A DNA stretch of 64,000 bases. Source: Nostoc sp. MG11. Lineage in GTDB: Bacteria > Cyanobacteriota > Cyanobacteriia > Cyanobacteriales > Nostocaceae. Each line of letters begins with the position of its first letter. The first letter of the stretch is position 1. The notes beneath the pieces are model-generated. The model was not told where the DNA came from and did no database searches. It was given only the letters and a program-made list of their open reading frames with translations. Position numbers and translations under genes: made by a program. Below are positions 43,686 to 53,981 of this stretch, piece by piece. The stretch spans positions 62,001 through 126,000 of the forward strand of contig NZ_JACXXN010000003.1 in the NCBI RefSeq assembly GCF_014904695.1, in the 5' to 3' direction.

Positions 43686-44876
43686 ATGCTGCAAGCAGAG
43701 CAGATATTACAAGAGCGTTATCAAGTTCAACGCCAACTCGGCAACAATGGGATTCGTCAAACTTGGCTAGCAAAGGATTTACGAGCTTCCGATGCAGAAA
43801 ATTCGTTAGTTGTTGTCAAACTTTTGGCTTTTGGCGGTACTGTACAGTGGGATGACCTAAAACTCTTTGAGAGAGAAGCACAAATTCTTAAACAGCTAAA
43901 TCATCCCCGTATTCCTCGGTATATCGATTATTTTTGTATTGACGATCGCACACTCTGGTTTGGCTTAGTACAAGAGTATATTCCTGGTGAGTCACTCAAG
44001 GAACAACTTACTATTAGCAAAAGGTTTACCGAAAAACGAGTTAGGAAAATTGCTATTGAGGTTTTGAATATTCTCATGCATTTGCATGAGTTGAATCCAG
44101 GGGTGTTGCACCGGGATATTAAGCCAAGTAATTTAATCTGGGGTGAAGATAATCATATTTATTTAGTTGATTTTGGCGCAGTTCAGGATAAGGCGGCAAA
44201 AGAAGGCGTTACTTTTACCATTGTGGGTACTTATGGTTATGCTCCAATGGAACAATTTGGTGGTAGAGCGGTTCCAGCATCGGATCTCTATGCACTGGGA
44301 GCAACTTTGATTCATTTGTTAACTGGTATCTCCCCTTCTGATTTACCGCAGCAAGATTTGCGGTTGCAATTTACTGAGCGAGTTAACCTGAGTCCGAGTT
44401 TGATCAGCTGGTTACAAAAGTTAACTGAACCGGCTCCAGAGCAGCGCTTTGCTAGTGCTCGTCAAGCGTTGAATGCTCTCAAATCTGGTTTGGCTGTCAA
44501 ACCTGCCAAGAATCAGCTTTTGCCATTAAAACAAGTCACCAACAATTCTGGATGCGGAATCAATAATTACACTGAAGCCGTCCCAGAGGAAATTCTGGGG
44601 TGGAATTGGGGGGCGTTTCTACTACCTTGGTTATGGTTGTGGCCTAATCAAGTGTGGTTTGGGCTATTCTGTTTCGTACCACAAATTGGCTGGGTAATGG
44701 CGATCGCTCTCGGTGCAAAGGGCAATGAATGGGCTTGGAAAAGTAGGCCGTGGCGCAGTATTGAACACTTCAAAGCCCATCAAAGAGGCTGGGCGATCGC
44801 CGGTGTCCTCATTGGAGCACCTATAAGTATTGCATTGTGGACGTGGGCGATCGCTTTGCTCAAATCTGCATTGTAA
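43686..44876 (+). CDS. Serine/threonine protein kinase with membrane tail
   Basis: A 396-residue Hanks-type kinase. Catalytic loop LHRDIKPSNLIW, DFG in YLVDFGAVQ, and the activation segment GTYGYAPMEQFGG are present. The glycine-rich loop is degenerate (LGNNGIRQTWLA), although the VVVKLL lysine remains. Residues about 305-395 form a membrane domain with tryptophan-rich helices (WGAFLLPWLWLWPNQVWFGLF), followed by KGNEWAWKSRPW, a module found on several cyanobacterial kinases. Target unknown. Confidence 0.87.
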   Translation: MLQAEQILQERYQVQRQLGNNGIRQTWLAKDLRASDAENSLVVVKLLAFGGTVQWDDLKLFEREAQILKQLNHPRIPRYIDYFCIDDRTLWFGLVQEYIPGESLKEQLTISKRFTEKRVRKIAIEVLNILMHLHELNPGVLHRDIKPSNLIWGEDNHIYLVDFGAVQDKAAKEGVTFTIVGTYGYAPMEQFGGRAVPASDLYALGATLIHLLTGISPSDLPQQDLRLQFTERVNLSPSLISWLQKLTEPAPEQRFASARQALNALKSGLAVKPAKNQLLPLKQVTNNSGCGINNYTEAVPEEILGWNWGAFLLPWLWLWPNQVWFGLFCFVPQIGWVMAIALGAKGNEWAWKSRPWRSIEHFKAHQRGWAIAGVLIGAPISIALWTWAIALLKSAL

Positions 44877-44885
44877 GAAGAAGGC

Positions 44886-44929
44886 AGTCAGGAGACAGTG
44901 GGGTATTCTTCCCCTGCTCTCTTCTGACT
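44886..44929. terminator. Bidirectional terminator between kinase and msrA
   Basis: Imperfect long stem: AGTCAGGAGACAGTGGGG (44886-44903) with CCCCTGCTCTCTTCTGACT (44911-44929). It lies between convergent genes ending at 44876 and 44939. Confidence 0.55.
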
Positions 44930-44938
44930 CCTGTTCTT

Positions 44939-45607
44939 CTAACTCCTTACTTGCGATTCAACTACACCCACAGGACAAGCAACGTTTGTACCACCCAAAC
45001 CACAATAACCATTGGGGTTTTTAGCTAAATACTGCTGATGGTAAGCTTCTGCGTAATAGAATTCAGGTGCATCCAAGATTTCTGTAGTTATCTCGCCATA
45101 ACCTGATTTGTTGAGAGCTTGCTGATAAGCTTTTCGTGATGCTTCTGCTAGCTGCTTTTGACTTTCAGAATACACATATATTCCAGAACGGTACTGAGTG
45201 CCGCTGTCATTACCCTGACGCATTCCTTGGGTGGGGTTGTGGCTTTCCCAGAAGACTTTTAGCAGTTCGCCATAACTAATTTCTTTGGGGTCAAACACAA
45301 CTAATACGACTTCATTGTGACCAGTCCGTCCACTACATACCTCTTCATAGGTAGGATTGGGCGTGAACCCGGCAGCATATCCTACGGCGGTGGTGTAAAC
45401 TCCGTTCAGTTGCCAAAATTTACGTTCTGCACCCCAAAAACAGCCCAAACCAAACAATGCTTTTTCCAATCCATCGGGAAAAGGAGGTTTTAGGGGATTC
45501 TTATTAACATAGTGATGAGTGGGTACTTGTATAGACTGTGCCCTTCCTGGCAAAGCTTCTTCAGGAGTGGGCATAACCTGTTTTTTGCCAAATCCAAATA
45601 GCACCAT
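44939..45607 (-). CDS. msrA: Peptide-methionine (S)-S-oxide reductase
   Basis: MsrA of 222 residues, which repairs methionine-S-sulfoxide in proteins. The catalytic cysteine lies in [13 protein letters not shown]; other family blocks are [53 protein letters not shown] and the C-terminal [12 protein letters not shown] with a further cysteine. An extra N-terminal 45 residues precede the domain; no signal peptide. Confidence 0.95.
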   Translation of the reverse strand: MVLFGFGKKQVMPTPEEALPGRAQSIQVPTHHYVNKNPLKPPFPDGLEKALFGLGCFWGAERKFWQLNGVYTTAVGYAAGFTPNPTYEEVCSGRTGHNEVVLVVFDPKEISYGELLKVFWESHNPTQGMRQGNDSGTQYRSGIYVYSESQKQLAEASRKAYQQALNKSGYGEITTEILDAPEFYYAEAYHQQYLAKNPNGYCGLGGTNVACPVGVVESQVRS

Positions 45608-45786
45608 TGATTCTGACTCTGATATACATCTTTATCTTATTTAATATTGTAAAGATTTTAGCGATCGCTTGGGATTTTCTCAAAATCCTCAATATCGCAA
45701 GTTTTGCGTAAGTTCTGATTCTATTGCGTGTGTGTTTTGCAACACTTGCAGAAATTTTTAAATGCGTGGAATACGTATTATTGTAG

Positions 45787-45806
45787 GGACACAATATATT
45801 GTGTCC
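45787..45806. repeat. 20-bp perfect palindrome
   Basis: GGACACAATATATTGTGTCC is its own reverse complement and is flanked by GTAG on the left. Similar palindromes are frequent as dispersed repeats in Nostocales. Confidence 0.7.
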
Positions 45807-45879
45807 ATATGCGTAAGTCCTAGTTAATTGAAAAATAATGTATATTTTTCTCCAATAATAAAATTTTTATACACAAAAA

Positions 45880-45910
45880 AGTACTTGAGAGTCTTGCTCA
45901 CTCAAGCACT
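45880..45910. terminator. Hairpin AGTACTTGAG / CTCAAGCACT
   Basis: Ten-base arms with one mismatch around an 11-base loop. Its orientation and the gene it would serve are unclear; no coding sequence ends nearby on either strand. Confidence 0.35.
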
Positions 45911-45963
45911 TTCCCGTATAACTTTATACCAAACCACTTTTGCTCTGTAACATTTTAAATCTA

Positions 45964-45989
45964 CAATACTCCCCTAACAGGGAGTATTG
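45964..45989. terminator. Hairpin CAATACTCCC / GGGAGTATTG
   Basis: Perfect 10-bp arms around CTAACA. Could end a small non-coding transcript or be a dispersed repeat; no coding sequence ends nearby. Confidence 0.4.
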
Positions 45990-46431
45990 CGAGGATAAAT
46001 TGTGACAAACATGTGGTGAAATGGTATCACTCCTTGCACTAAATAAGAATATCTTTTCTGCTATAAAACGGGGAATCTAGTGAGTGACAGTTTATCAACT
46101 GAACACTAAAAAAACTCATCATGGATAGTAACGAATAAAACAAAGCATAATTTGAGAAAATTTATATATTTAGTATATAAAAATTATATTTATTGGCGTT
46201 CACTTGCGTTTAGGAGCAAATCAGACAGTTTCGCAACGTGCAAAATGCAGTTATATAAATTACTCACCTTATGTAGTAAATACGCTGTGAGCTATCGGCA
46301 AAGAATCGCCATTGAGTATGCGAGAGATAGCTTATGTATTTAAATTACAATTTTAATGATCAACTAATTGAAATTCTCAGAAATAATCGCTTGTAATTTT
46401 TTTCAAATTTAATATTTAAAACCGACGATTT

Positions 46432-47319
46432 ATGCAAAAAAAGCAAGTTAACAAAGCTGTGATTCCGGCGGCTGGTTTCGGCACTCGCTTGTTTCCAGCT
46501 ACTAAAGTTGTCAAAAAAGAACTTTTTCCGATTATTGATCAAGATGGCAGGGCAAAACCTGTGATTCTAGCAATTGTTGAAGAGGCAATCAGTGCTGGAA
46601 TTACAGAAATTGGAATAGTAGTGCAGCCAGATGATCAAGAAATCTTTGAAGATTTATTTAAAAATCCACCAAAAAAAGAACTTTTCGACAAACTGTCACC
46701 ACAGAATCAAGAATATAGCCGATATCTCCAAGAGTTAGGCAGCAAGGTCACAATTTTAACGCAAAAGGAGCAAGCCGGCTACGGTCATGCAGTCTTTTGT
46801 GCCAAGGACTGGGTGCAAGATGAGCCATTTCTGTTGATGCTGGGCGATCATATTTATGCATCTGACACAGAAAAATCTTGTGCACGTCAAGTTTTAGATG
46901 TTTACGAACAAGTTAATAAAAGCGTTGTTAGTTTAACTACAATGCCAGCAGAGATGATTCATAAAGCTGGATGTGTAACAGGAATTTGGCAAGAATTAAA
47001 TTCAATTATTGAAGTAACACAACTCTCTGAAAAACCCACCCTTGAGTATGCATATCAGCATTTGCGTGTAGAAGGAATGGCAAAAGATAAATTTTTATGT
47101 ATATTTGGCTTATATTTATTGACGCCGGAAATTTTTGATTTTCTGGCAGAACACATCAATAAAAATTTCCGGGAACGGGGTGAATTTCAGTTAACGTCTT
47201 GTCTTGATAGATTGTGTCAGCAAAAGGGAATGACAGGATATGTTGTTAAAGGTAAGTGTTTTGATACAGGATTGCCAGATGCTTATCGCCAGACGATGAT
47301 TGATTTTAGAAATATATAA
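46432..47319 (+). CDS. galU: UTP-glucose-1-phosphate uridylyltransferase-like
   Basis: Nucleotidyltransferase of 295 residues resembling GalU, which makes UDP-glucose from UTP and glucose 1-phosphate. Present are the signature AVIPAAGFGTRLFPATK, the KE pair of the active site (KVVKKELFPI), GYGHAVFCAKD, and LLMLGDHIYASD with the metal-binding aspartate. The stretch IIDQDGRAKPVILAIVEEAI is somewhat unlike E. coli GalU, so a relative acting on another sugar is possible. Single gene. Confidence 0.8.
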   Translation: MQKKQVNKAVIPAAGFGTRLFPATKVVKKELFPIIDQDGRAKPVILAIVEEAISAGITEIGIVVQPDDQEIFEDLFKNPPKKELFDKLSPQNQEYSRYLQELGSKVTILTQKEQAGYGHAVFCAKDWVQDEPFLLMLGDHIYASDTEKSCARQVLDVYEQVNKSVVSLTTMPAEMIHKAGCVTGIWQELNSIIEVTQLSEKPTLEYAYQHLRVEGMAKDKFLCIFGLYLLTPEIFDFLAEHINKNFRERGEFQLTSCLDRLCQQKGMTGYVVKGKCFDTGLPDAYRQTMIDFRNI

Positions 47320-47427
47320 ATAAAACATAATAATTAAGCGATCACCCATAATTTAGGTGTTGAAATCACCCCGTGTCAGAGAAAATATAATCAGGCGATC
47401 ACTCGTAGGGTAAAAATTACCTCTGTG

Positions 47428-48471
47428 TTATTCTGAACTGACAGCTACCTCTAACATTCGTATTGTTCCAAAATTGGCATCTATTTCCACTTCTACACCA
47501 ATTGGTAGGGTAAATTTATCCTTAATATGACCAATCATTGAACCGTACCAAGCGGGAATGTTTAGGGGAATTATATGGTCTTGTAATACTTGCATTAAGG
47601 TAAATGATGGTTCATCCCCAGGACTACAATTAGTACATTGCCCAAATATAAAGCCAGCGATTTGGTTAAGAATACCAGCAGTTTTTAACTGCGTCAGCAT
47701 CCGGTCTAAACGATAAACATCCTCGCCAATTTCTTCTATAAACAGGATGCTTTTATTCCAGGAAGGCAGGTAAGGTGATCCTACCATCGCTGCTAACACT
47801 GACAAATTACCACCCACAAGTTTACCCCTTGCCTTTCCGGGTGCGATCATCTCCACTGGTACTTCTCTGGGATTAAGATTTTGCATTGTCACCGCTTCAG
47901 CATTAAATAAAATGCGCTTAAGGTAATCTACCGTTAACTGATTCCAAGTAGACGTAGCAACTGGCCCATGAAAAGTAATTACCCGACTGCGGGCATTAAT
48001 TGCTAACAATAGAGAAGTAATATCGCTGTACCCCATGAGGATTTTGGGATGGGAACGGATCAGCGAGTAGTTAAGTAAAGGTAAAATGCGACTACAACCC
48101 CAGCCTCCACGCATAGCAATAATTGCTTTCACTGAGCGATCGCTAAACATCACGTTAACATCCTCGGCGCGATCGGCATCTTTACCAGCTAAATAGCCGT
48201 AGCGATCTAAAATATGCTTCCCTAGCTTGACTTTTAAGCCTAACTGTGATATCGATTTCTTTGCTGCTTCGATGTCTTTAGCGTCAATGATACCCGCAGG
48301 GGCAATCAATCCTACCGTATCACCTATTTGCAGGCGGGATGGTTTGAGGATGATGTTCGGGGATAGCTGACCGTGGGCAACAAGTGGAGGGCTTTGGGTA
48401 GCTAAGGCAGCTAACCCACAGGTTGTGATAAATTGTCGGCGCTTGATAGTCATGATGGGATAGCGTAACAT
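47428..48471 (-). CDS. LD-carboxypeptidase (S66, LdcA/MccF family)
   Basis: Serine peptidase of 347 residues. The nucleophile Ser is in LMGYSDITSLLLA, the Glu in FIEEIGEDVYRLDRML and the His in SMIGHIKDKFTLP, the S66 Ser-Glu-His triad. The N-terminus has KRRQFITTCGLAALA, a twin-arginine-like motif with a hydrophobic stretch, so it is probably exported for peptidoglycan turnover. ATG at 48471 has GGGTGG upstream; the ATG at 48453 is possible. Confidence 0.85.
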   Translation of the reverse strand: MLRYPIMTIKRRQFITTCGLAALATQSPPLVAHGQLSPNIILKPSRLQIGDTVGLIAPAGIIDAKDIEAAKKSISQLGLKVKLGKHILDRYGYLAGKDADRAEDVNVMFSDRSVKAIIAMRGGWGCSRILPLLNYSLIRSHPKILMGYSDITSLLLAINARSRVITFHGPVATSTWNQLTVDYLKRILFNAEAVTMQNLNPREVPVEMIAPGKARGKLVGGNLSVLAAMVGSPYLPSWNKSILFIEEIGEDVYRLDRMLTQLKTAGILNQIAGFIFGQCTNCSPGDEPSFTLMQVLQDHIIPLNIPAWYGSMIGHIKDKFTLPIGVEVEIDANFGTIRMLEVAVSSE

Positions 48472-48573
48472 TTACCACCCATCTTGAGAAGTTCTGGGAA
48501 GAAGTTTTCTTTGGAAATCAAAGACACGATGACGCCAAGAGTTAAATTGCGATCGTGTCCGTTACCATTTTCT

Positions 48574-51195
48574 CTAAGCGACTACAAAATTCACCAACTT
48601 CCCAGGCACTACAATCACCTTTTTAATTTCCTTACCTGCGATGTAACGTTGGGCGACTTCTGATTCACAGGCATACTTTTCCTGCGCTGCTTTATCTGTT
48701 TGCGTTGGCACTTGAATCACGCCGCGAAATTTGCCGTTAATCTGAATCGTCAAAGTGATTTCATCAGCTACTAAAGCAGCAGGGTCAAAAGACGGCCAAG
48801 TTTGAGTGTGGACTGAATTACTCTCACCCAACAAATGCCACAATTCATCAGCAATGTGTGGCGCAAAAGGAGCTAGCAACGCTACCAAAGTCTGAATTCC
48901 TTCTGCATAAATTGGTGAATTTTTGCACTTGGCATCAGTTAAGGCGTTACTCAACTTCATCAATTCTGAAATAGCTGTGTTGAATTGATATTCGTCCTCC
49001 AAATCTTCTGTCACAGCTTTAATAGCAGTGTGAATCGCCCGCCGCAATTCCTTTTCCGGCTGAGACAAATCAGATAGTTGGGCTTTTTTACGGGATACTC
49101 CAGCAGCAACATAATCTGTCACCAAGCGCCACACCCGATTTAAGAAGCGGAATTGTCCTTCTACATCAGCTTCATCCCATTCCAGGTCTTTTTCTGGCGG
49201 TGCTTTGAACAAGATGAACATCCGTGCTGTATCTATGCCATATTTGCCAATGACATCTTCCGGCGCGACACCATTACCCTTAGATTTGGACATGGTGGCA
49301 TAAAGGCGTTGCAGTGGTTCACCTGTCTGGGGGTCACGAGGATCAGCTGGATTCACAAGATTCGAGGGAATCCATTTATCTTTACCGCCCTTGTTGGGAT
49401 TTAAGTAAGTTAAGCCCTGTACCATGCCTTGAGTCAACAGACGTTGGAAAGGTTCATCAAAATTCAACAAGCCTCTATCCCGCAACACCTTAGTAAAGAA
49501 CCGCGAATACAACAAATGCAAAATCGCGTGTTCAATCCCACCCACATACTGATCAACTGGCATCCAGTCGTTGGTTTTACTGGAATCAAAAACCTGCTGC
49601 TCGTTCTTGGCATCAGGAAACCGCAAGAAATACCACGAAGAATCAATAAAGGTGTCCATCGTGTCGGTTTCTCGCTTCGCTGGAGTGCCACAAGTCGGAC
49701 AAGGCACATTTACCCAGCTTTCTAACTGAGTCAAAGGTGAACCACCACGTCCGGTAAATTCTACATCTTCCGGCAACTGCACTGGCAAATCTTGATCGGG
49801 GACTGGCACTATTCCACAGTTGGGACAGTGAATAACTGGGATGGGTGCTCCCCAGTACCGCTGGCGCGAAATCAACCAATCTCGCAGGCGATATTGTACG
49901 CGCACCTTCCCAAAACCTTGTTTTTCGGCGTATTCAACGATCGCTTGCTTAGCATCTGTAGAATTCATACCAGTAAAAGGCCCGGAATTAATTAAAATTC
50001 CTGGTTCAGTGTATGCCTGGTTATATTCAATCTGAATAATTTGTGTGACTTCATCTATCTCTGATGTTGGAGTTAAGTCAAAATCTGTAACATCATCTGG
50101 CGAAGCGATGACAAAATCAATCGGTAAATCATAAGTTTGGGCAAATTTAAAATCCCGCACATCATGAGCAGGCACACCCATAACTGCCCCAGTACCATAC
50201 TCATACAGTACATAATCAGCAATCCAGATGGGGACTTCTTCCCCTGTAAAGGGGTTAATTACCTTACCACCTGTAGGAATACCCCGCTTCGGTTTATCTT
50301 CCGCAGTGCGTTCCAATTCGCTTTGATTAGAAACCTCTTTAATAAAGGTTTCTACTGCGGCTTGTTGTTCTTTTGTGGTAACGCGCTTTGTGAAAGGATG
50401 TTCTGGTGCTAACACCAAGTAGCTGACACCATAAACTGTATCTGGGCGTGTAGTGTATACAGCGATTTTTTCATCCAACCCAACGATGGGGAATTCCAAG
50501 TAAGCGCCTGTTGATTTGCCAATCCAGTTTGCCTGCATCAACTTGACGCGTTCAGGCCAACCTGTCAACTTATCCAAATCATTAAGCAATTCTTCGGCGT
50601 AGTCGGTAATCTTCAAAAACCACTGCCGCAATAATTTACGCTCAACTGTTGCCCCACTGCGCCAGGAACGGCCTTCGTTATCAACTTGCTCGTTTGCTAA
50701 CACAGTTTGGTCAATGGGATCCCAGTTTACCGCTGCTTCTTTTTGATAGGCTAACCCCGCTTGCAAAAACTGCAAGAAAATCCACTGTGTCCACTTGTAA
50801 TAATCTGATGAACAGGTAGCAACTTCGCTGTCCCAGTCTATAGACAAACCAAGACGCTGCAATTGCTGCCGCATCTGAGTAATATTTTGATAAGTCCACT
50901 TTGCTGGTGGAACGCCACGGTCAATGGCGGCATTCTCTGCTGGCAAGCCAAAGGCATCCCAACCCATTGGGTGCAACACTCGATAGCCCTGCATTCGTTT
51001 AAGGCGGGCAATTACGTCAGTAATCGTATAATTACGGACGTGACCCATGTGCAGGCTGCCCGATGGATAAGGAAACATAGACAGAGCGTAGAATTTGGGC
51101 TTATTGCTTGCTGCGGATGTCTTATCTAAGCCAAGTTCTGCCCATGTTTTTTGCCATTTTTCCTCAATTGCTGCTGGGTTATATCGGGAATCCAC
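48574..51195 (-). CDS. leuS: Leucyl-tRNA synthetase
   Basis: Class Ia synthetase of 873 residues that charges tRNA-Leu. The HIGH motif variant HMGH in [15 protein letters not shown] (about 43-57), the editing domain (about 230-430) with [20 protein letters not shown], the Zn-like cysteines in [11 protein letters not shown] and VPCPTCGTP, and KMSKS in [15 protein letters not shown] are all present. Full length. Confidence 0.98.
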   Translation of the reverse strand: MDSRYNPAAIEEKWQKTWAELGLDKTSAASNKPKFYALSMFPYPSGSLHMGHVRNYTITDVIARLKRMQGYRVLHPMGWDAFGLPAENAAIDRGVPPAKWTYQNITQMRQQLQRLGLSIDWDSEVATCSSDYYKWTQWIFLQFLQAGLAYQKEAAVNWDPIDQTVLANEQVDNEGRSWRSGATVERKLLRQWFLKITDYAEELLNDLDKLTGWPERVKLMQANWIGKSTGAYLEFPIVGLDEKIAVYTTRPDTVYGVSYLVLAPEHPFTKRVTTKEQQAAVETFIKEVSNQSELERTAEDKPKRGIPTGGKVINPFTGEEVPIWIADYVLYEYGTGAVMGVPAHDVRDFKFAQTYDLPIDFVIASPDDVTDFDLTPTSEIDEVTQIIQIEYNQAYTEPGILINSGPFTGMNSTDAKQAIVEYAEKQGFGKVRVQYRLRDWLISRQRYWGAPIPVIHCPNCGIVPVPDQDLPVQLPEDVEFTGRGGSPLTQLESWVNVPCPTCGTPAKRETDTMDTFIDSSWYFLRFPDAKNEQQVFDSSKTNDWMPVDQYVGGIEHAILHLLYSRFFTKVLRDRGLLNFDEPFQRLLTQGMVQGLTYLNPNKGGKDKWIPSNLVNPADPRDPQTGEPLQRLYATMSKSKGNGVAPEDVIGKYGIDTARMFILFKAPPEKDLEWDEADVEGQFRFLNRVWRLVTDYVAAGVSRKKAQLSDLSQPEKELRRAIHTAIKAVTEDLEDEYQFNTAISELMKLSNALTDAKCKNSPIYAEGIQTLVALLAPFAPHIADELWHLLGESNSVHTQTWPSFDPAALVADEITLTIQINGKFRGVIQVPTQTDKAAQEKYACESEVAQRYIAGKEIKKVIVVPGKLVNFVVA

Positions 51196-51281
51196 CAGAA
51201 AATTCTCCTACTGGGTCTGTAATCGTATCTGCCTCCATATTGTAGATGCTAGGCAAAGCAATCAGTTGGTTAAAATAAGCG

Positions 51282-51722
51282 ATGGCTGAATCAAAAATAA
51301 AATTTTCTGGTTTGGTACGGGTTTTTGTCTACGGCACACTCAAACCAGGGGAAGCTAATTATAAAAAATACTGCGCTGGCAAGGTAGCAGATGCCAAACC
51401 AGCTATGTTAACAGGTAAACTGTTTGCTCTACCGATGGGTTATCCAGCGATGACCCTAGGAGATAGCCAAGTCCACGGATATTTACTTTCTTTTACTAAC
51501 CCAGAGATTTTAAAACAGCTAGATGTGCTGGAAGATTACCAGCCACATAGACAAATGTCAGAAAACCTCTATAATCGCTAAATTATCGAGGTTTACGATC
51601 CAAAAGGACTATCCCTGGGTTACGCTTGGGTCTACTTAATGTCTCCAGAGCGGGTTTACCAATTTGGAGGGGTTCCTCAACCTGACGGCTGGTGGAGTAA
51701 CTCTGGTTTCACTCCAAATTAG
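51282..51722 (+). pseudogene. Gamma-glutamylcyclotransferase gene with in-frame stop
   Basis: The first 99 codons encode the start of a GGCT-fold protein (VRVFVYGTLKPGEANY, then GYLLSFTNPEILKQLDVLEDYQPHR), ending ENLYNR. The next codon is TAA (51579-51581); the same frame then stays open for 46 codons (IIEVYDPKGLSLGYAWVY, ending in QPDGWWSNSGF) to TAG at 51720-51722, completing the expected domain length of about 146 residues. A single change CAA to TAA would explain it. Either a recent nonsense mutation, a sequencing error, or read-through. It converges with the anti-sigma gene, whose end overlaps by 4 bases. Confidence 0.8.
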
Positions 51723-52336
51723 TTTATATCCTGTTTGGTATCTCGCTGTTGTGGCTGTATGTGATTTAATTGATTTTCCGCAGGAGCCACTGCTGCTTTA
51801 GGAATTTCAATCACTGGGTTATTTAGTCCCACCATCAGCGGGGAAGCGGGGGGAACAATAGACGCTGAAGTCGTTTGTGTCGGTTCTATTAGTGGCTTTT
51901 GCGCCAGTTGCGGCGCCCTTGTACCACCCGGTAGCACGCCAGATACCGCGCCGATAACGCAAGCAGCAATAGCCGCACCTCCAAATGTCCAGGCTAACTG
52001 AGTACGGCGGCGCAAACGTGCCAATACTTGTTGGACTGCTGCTTCTGGCGACTGTTGTGTTGCTGGTACTGGCAAAGTTCGCAAGCCTTGGCGTAGCTTT
52101 AATAGTCGCGCATACAAGCATTGAACGGAGGCATCGTTTGCCAACCATTCTTCTACTTGCCTGCGTTCTGCTGCTGTTACCTCACCATCGAGGTAAGCAC
52201 TTAATAACTCGAAGCGATCGCGCTTCACCATATCCATAAAACCCGTTGATTCATTGGTATGCTTAGCCATTCCATTTGGCAAATTTTTAGGTAGTTGCGA
52301 GCGGGAACGGTCATAAAACTGAGAATCAGTAGTCAT
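51719..52336 (-). CDS. Anti-sigma factor, membrane-anchored
   Basis: A 205-residue protein. Residues about 38-110 (DRFELLSAYLDGEVTAAERRQVEEWLAND) match the cytoplasmic sigma-binding part of anti-sigma factors, but the zinc-finger HxxxCxxC motif is not seen. A membrane helix (about 117-137, WTFGGAAIAACVIGAVSGV) and a proline-rich extracytoplasmic tail follow. It lies 158 bases downstream of the ECF sigma gene on the same strand, its most likely target. Confidence 0.82.
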   Translation of the reverse strand: MTTDSQFYDRSRSQLPKNLPNGMAKHTNESTGFMDMVKRDRFELLSAYLDGEVTAAERRQVEEWLANDASVQCLYARLLKLRQGLRTLPVPATQQSPEAAVQQVLARLRRRTQLAWTFGGAAIAACVIGAVSGVLPGGTRAPQLAQKPLIEPTQTTSASIVPPASPLMVGLNNPVIEIPKAAVAPAENQLNHIQPQQRDTKQDIN

Positions 52337-52494
52337 CTTAACATTATTACCAATTCATACACGGGTAAAAGGATTCTAACAACCCGGAGAAATTAATCAT
52401 TTTTCCTCCTGATGATAGAAGTAATCTGCTTTTTCCTCACAATTCTTAATCAATGCTTAAATTCTGTTAATGGTTAAAGGAAAGATACTGTAAA

Positions 52495-53151
52495 TTAGGT
52501 ATCTAGATAATTTTGCAATTGAGCTTGTAATCTAGATCTTGCTCTGGCTATTCTCGACTTCACAGTTCCCAAGGAAACTCCAGTGATTTCGGCAATTTCT
52601 TCATACGCCATGCCTTCAATTTCTCTAAGGACAATAGTAGTACGAAACACTTCTGGTAAATCCGCGATCGCCTCCCGTAGTTGTTCGTAAAATTCTCTAG
52701 TGGTAAGTGCTTCCTCTGGGCCTGGAGTATCTCCGGCAATTTCCCAATCCATCTCGCCATCCTCTACTGAGCGAGGTGCATCCAGCGACAAGGGACTGAC
52801 AACTCGCTTGCGTTTTCGCAACTCATCGTAAAACAAGTTGGTAGCAATGCGGCTTAACCAGCCTCGAAATTTAGAAGGCTCTTGCAATCGGTTAATATTC
52901 CGATACACGCGAATCCAAACTTCTTGAGCCAAATCAGCTCTGTCTGACCAATCGGGAGCCAGGTGGTATAGAACCCTATCGACTTGTGTCTGATAGCGGC
53001 GCAATAGTTCTGCAAACGCAGCACGATCAGGGCGCAGTCCTACTTGACAACGCAAAATTAGATCATGATTAGAGAGTTTGTCAACTTGCACTGATGCTTC
53101 TGGATACCTTGCATCAACAGTTGACCAGGATACAGTAATCGACTGACTCAT
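52495..53151 (-). CDS. sigG: ECF RNA polymerase sigma factor (SigG-like)
   Basis: Sigma factor of 218 residues from the ATG at 53151 (a GTG at 53289 would add 46 residues). Region 2 is visible in FAELLRRYQTQVDRVLYHL through DLAQEVWIRVYRNINRL and WLSRIATNLFYDELRKRKR; region 4 in LPEVFRTTIVLREIEGMAYEEIAEITGVSLGT. Group-4 (ECF) architecture. Resembles SigG of Anabaena and Synechocystis, which acts in envelope stress; symbol by likeness. Together with the downstream anti-sigma gene and nearby envelope enzymes it suggests a cell-wall stress circuit. Confidence 0.88.
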   Translation of the reverse strand: MSQSITVSWSTVDARYPEASVQVDKLSNHDLILRCQVGLRPDRAAFAELLRRYQTQVDRVLYHLAPDWSDRADLAQEVWIRVYRNINRLQEPSKFRGWLSRIATNLFYDELRKRKRVVSPLSLDAPRSVEDGEMDWEIAGDTPGPEEALTTREFYEQLREAIADLPEVFRTTIVLREIEGMAYEEIAEITGVSLGTVKSRIARARSRLQAQLQNYLDT

Positions 53152-53289
53152 AGATCGTACTGGCTTTAAATCATCCCTTCCTATTAGACCTGCTAATGAG
53201 CAGGAAGTTCCTTGGTAAGGTGACGGATTTATGACTGGAACACTGAAGTATACAAGTTTGGGTACATTATTAGCAACGGTAAGAGCCAC

Positions 53290-53981
53290 TGTCTCCTTAT
53301 GCTGCTTGCATAGTTGCCTTTTTGTTTATCAGTTAACAGTTGGCAAGGGAATAGCAATGTTACGTAGCTTTGTGCTAATTATGGCAACTGGATACACACG
53401 CTTGACAAAAATAATTAGATATGGTTTTAAAGATGAGGGATCAAAATTTTTCACTTTTAAATTGATATCTCATACTTTATCCTGGATCTAAGGCGTAAGA
53501 TTTGATACCCTTAACCAGGTGAGAATTTTTGTAATTTATGCTGCTGTATTTACTATGACTATTATTTTTTGGGATTTGCCACCAGAATAGTTAATGTTTT
53601 TTCTGAGTGCTGTTGGTAATTACCAAAATTAGTGTGTTCGGGTACACGAACTTGAAAAAAGAAATTGAGGGAAAATGTAATTGTGACTGTTAGCAATAAT
53701 TTTTCAAACATGGTCTTTCTTTCACCCACACCATTAATGATTGATTGCTACATTTCGAGAGTTCCAGAAAGCATTCAAAGCAAAGGCTTCCGACCTTTGG
53801 AACTTCACAGAAATGAAGTTTTTTACCTAGATTTCTGCTGGCAAAGTCTACATAGCTTTAGTTTGCCCAGAGCTATTAGCAGATTCATAATGAAACTGAT
53901 AAGTATTTATAAATTTTTGATACTTGGAGCATGAGCGCATTCAATTTGTTTGCTGGATATGTCAGGGATAAACAATAAGCG
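53290..53981. other. Divergent spacer of sigma and L,D-transpeptidase genes
   Basis: About 700 bases. Short open frames exist but have no domain likeness. No repeat or RNA was recognised. Confidence 0.4.

Larger units (their letters stand above)
45608..46431. other. Intergenic region with several hairpins
   Basis: About 820 bases without a recognisable gene. It contains the TGCGTAAGT motif twice (45709 and 45810), a 20-bp palindrome at 45787-45806, a stem at 45880-45910 and another at 45964-45989. The region from 46100 to 46400 is AT-rich and probably carries the promoter of the galU-like gene. Confidence 0.5.

Noticed and set aside
53231-53934. Small rightward frames in the sigma / transpeptidase spacer
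   Set aside because: No domain likeness and no good ribosome-binding sites.
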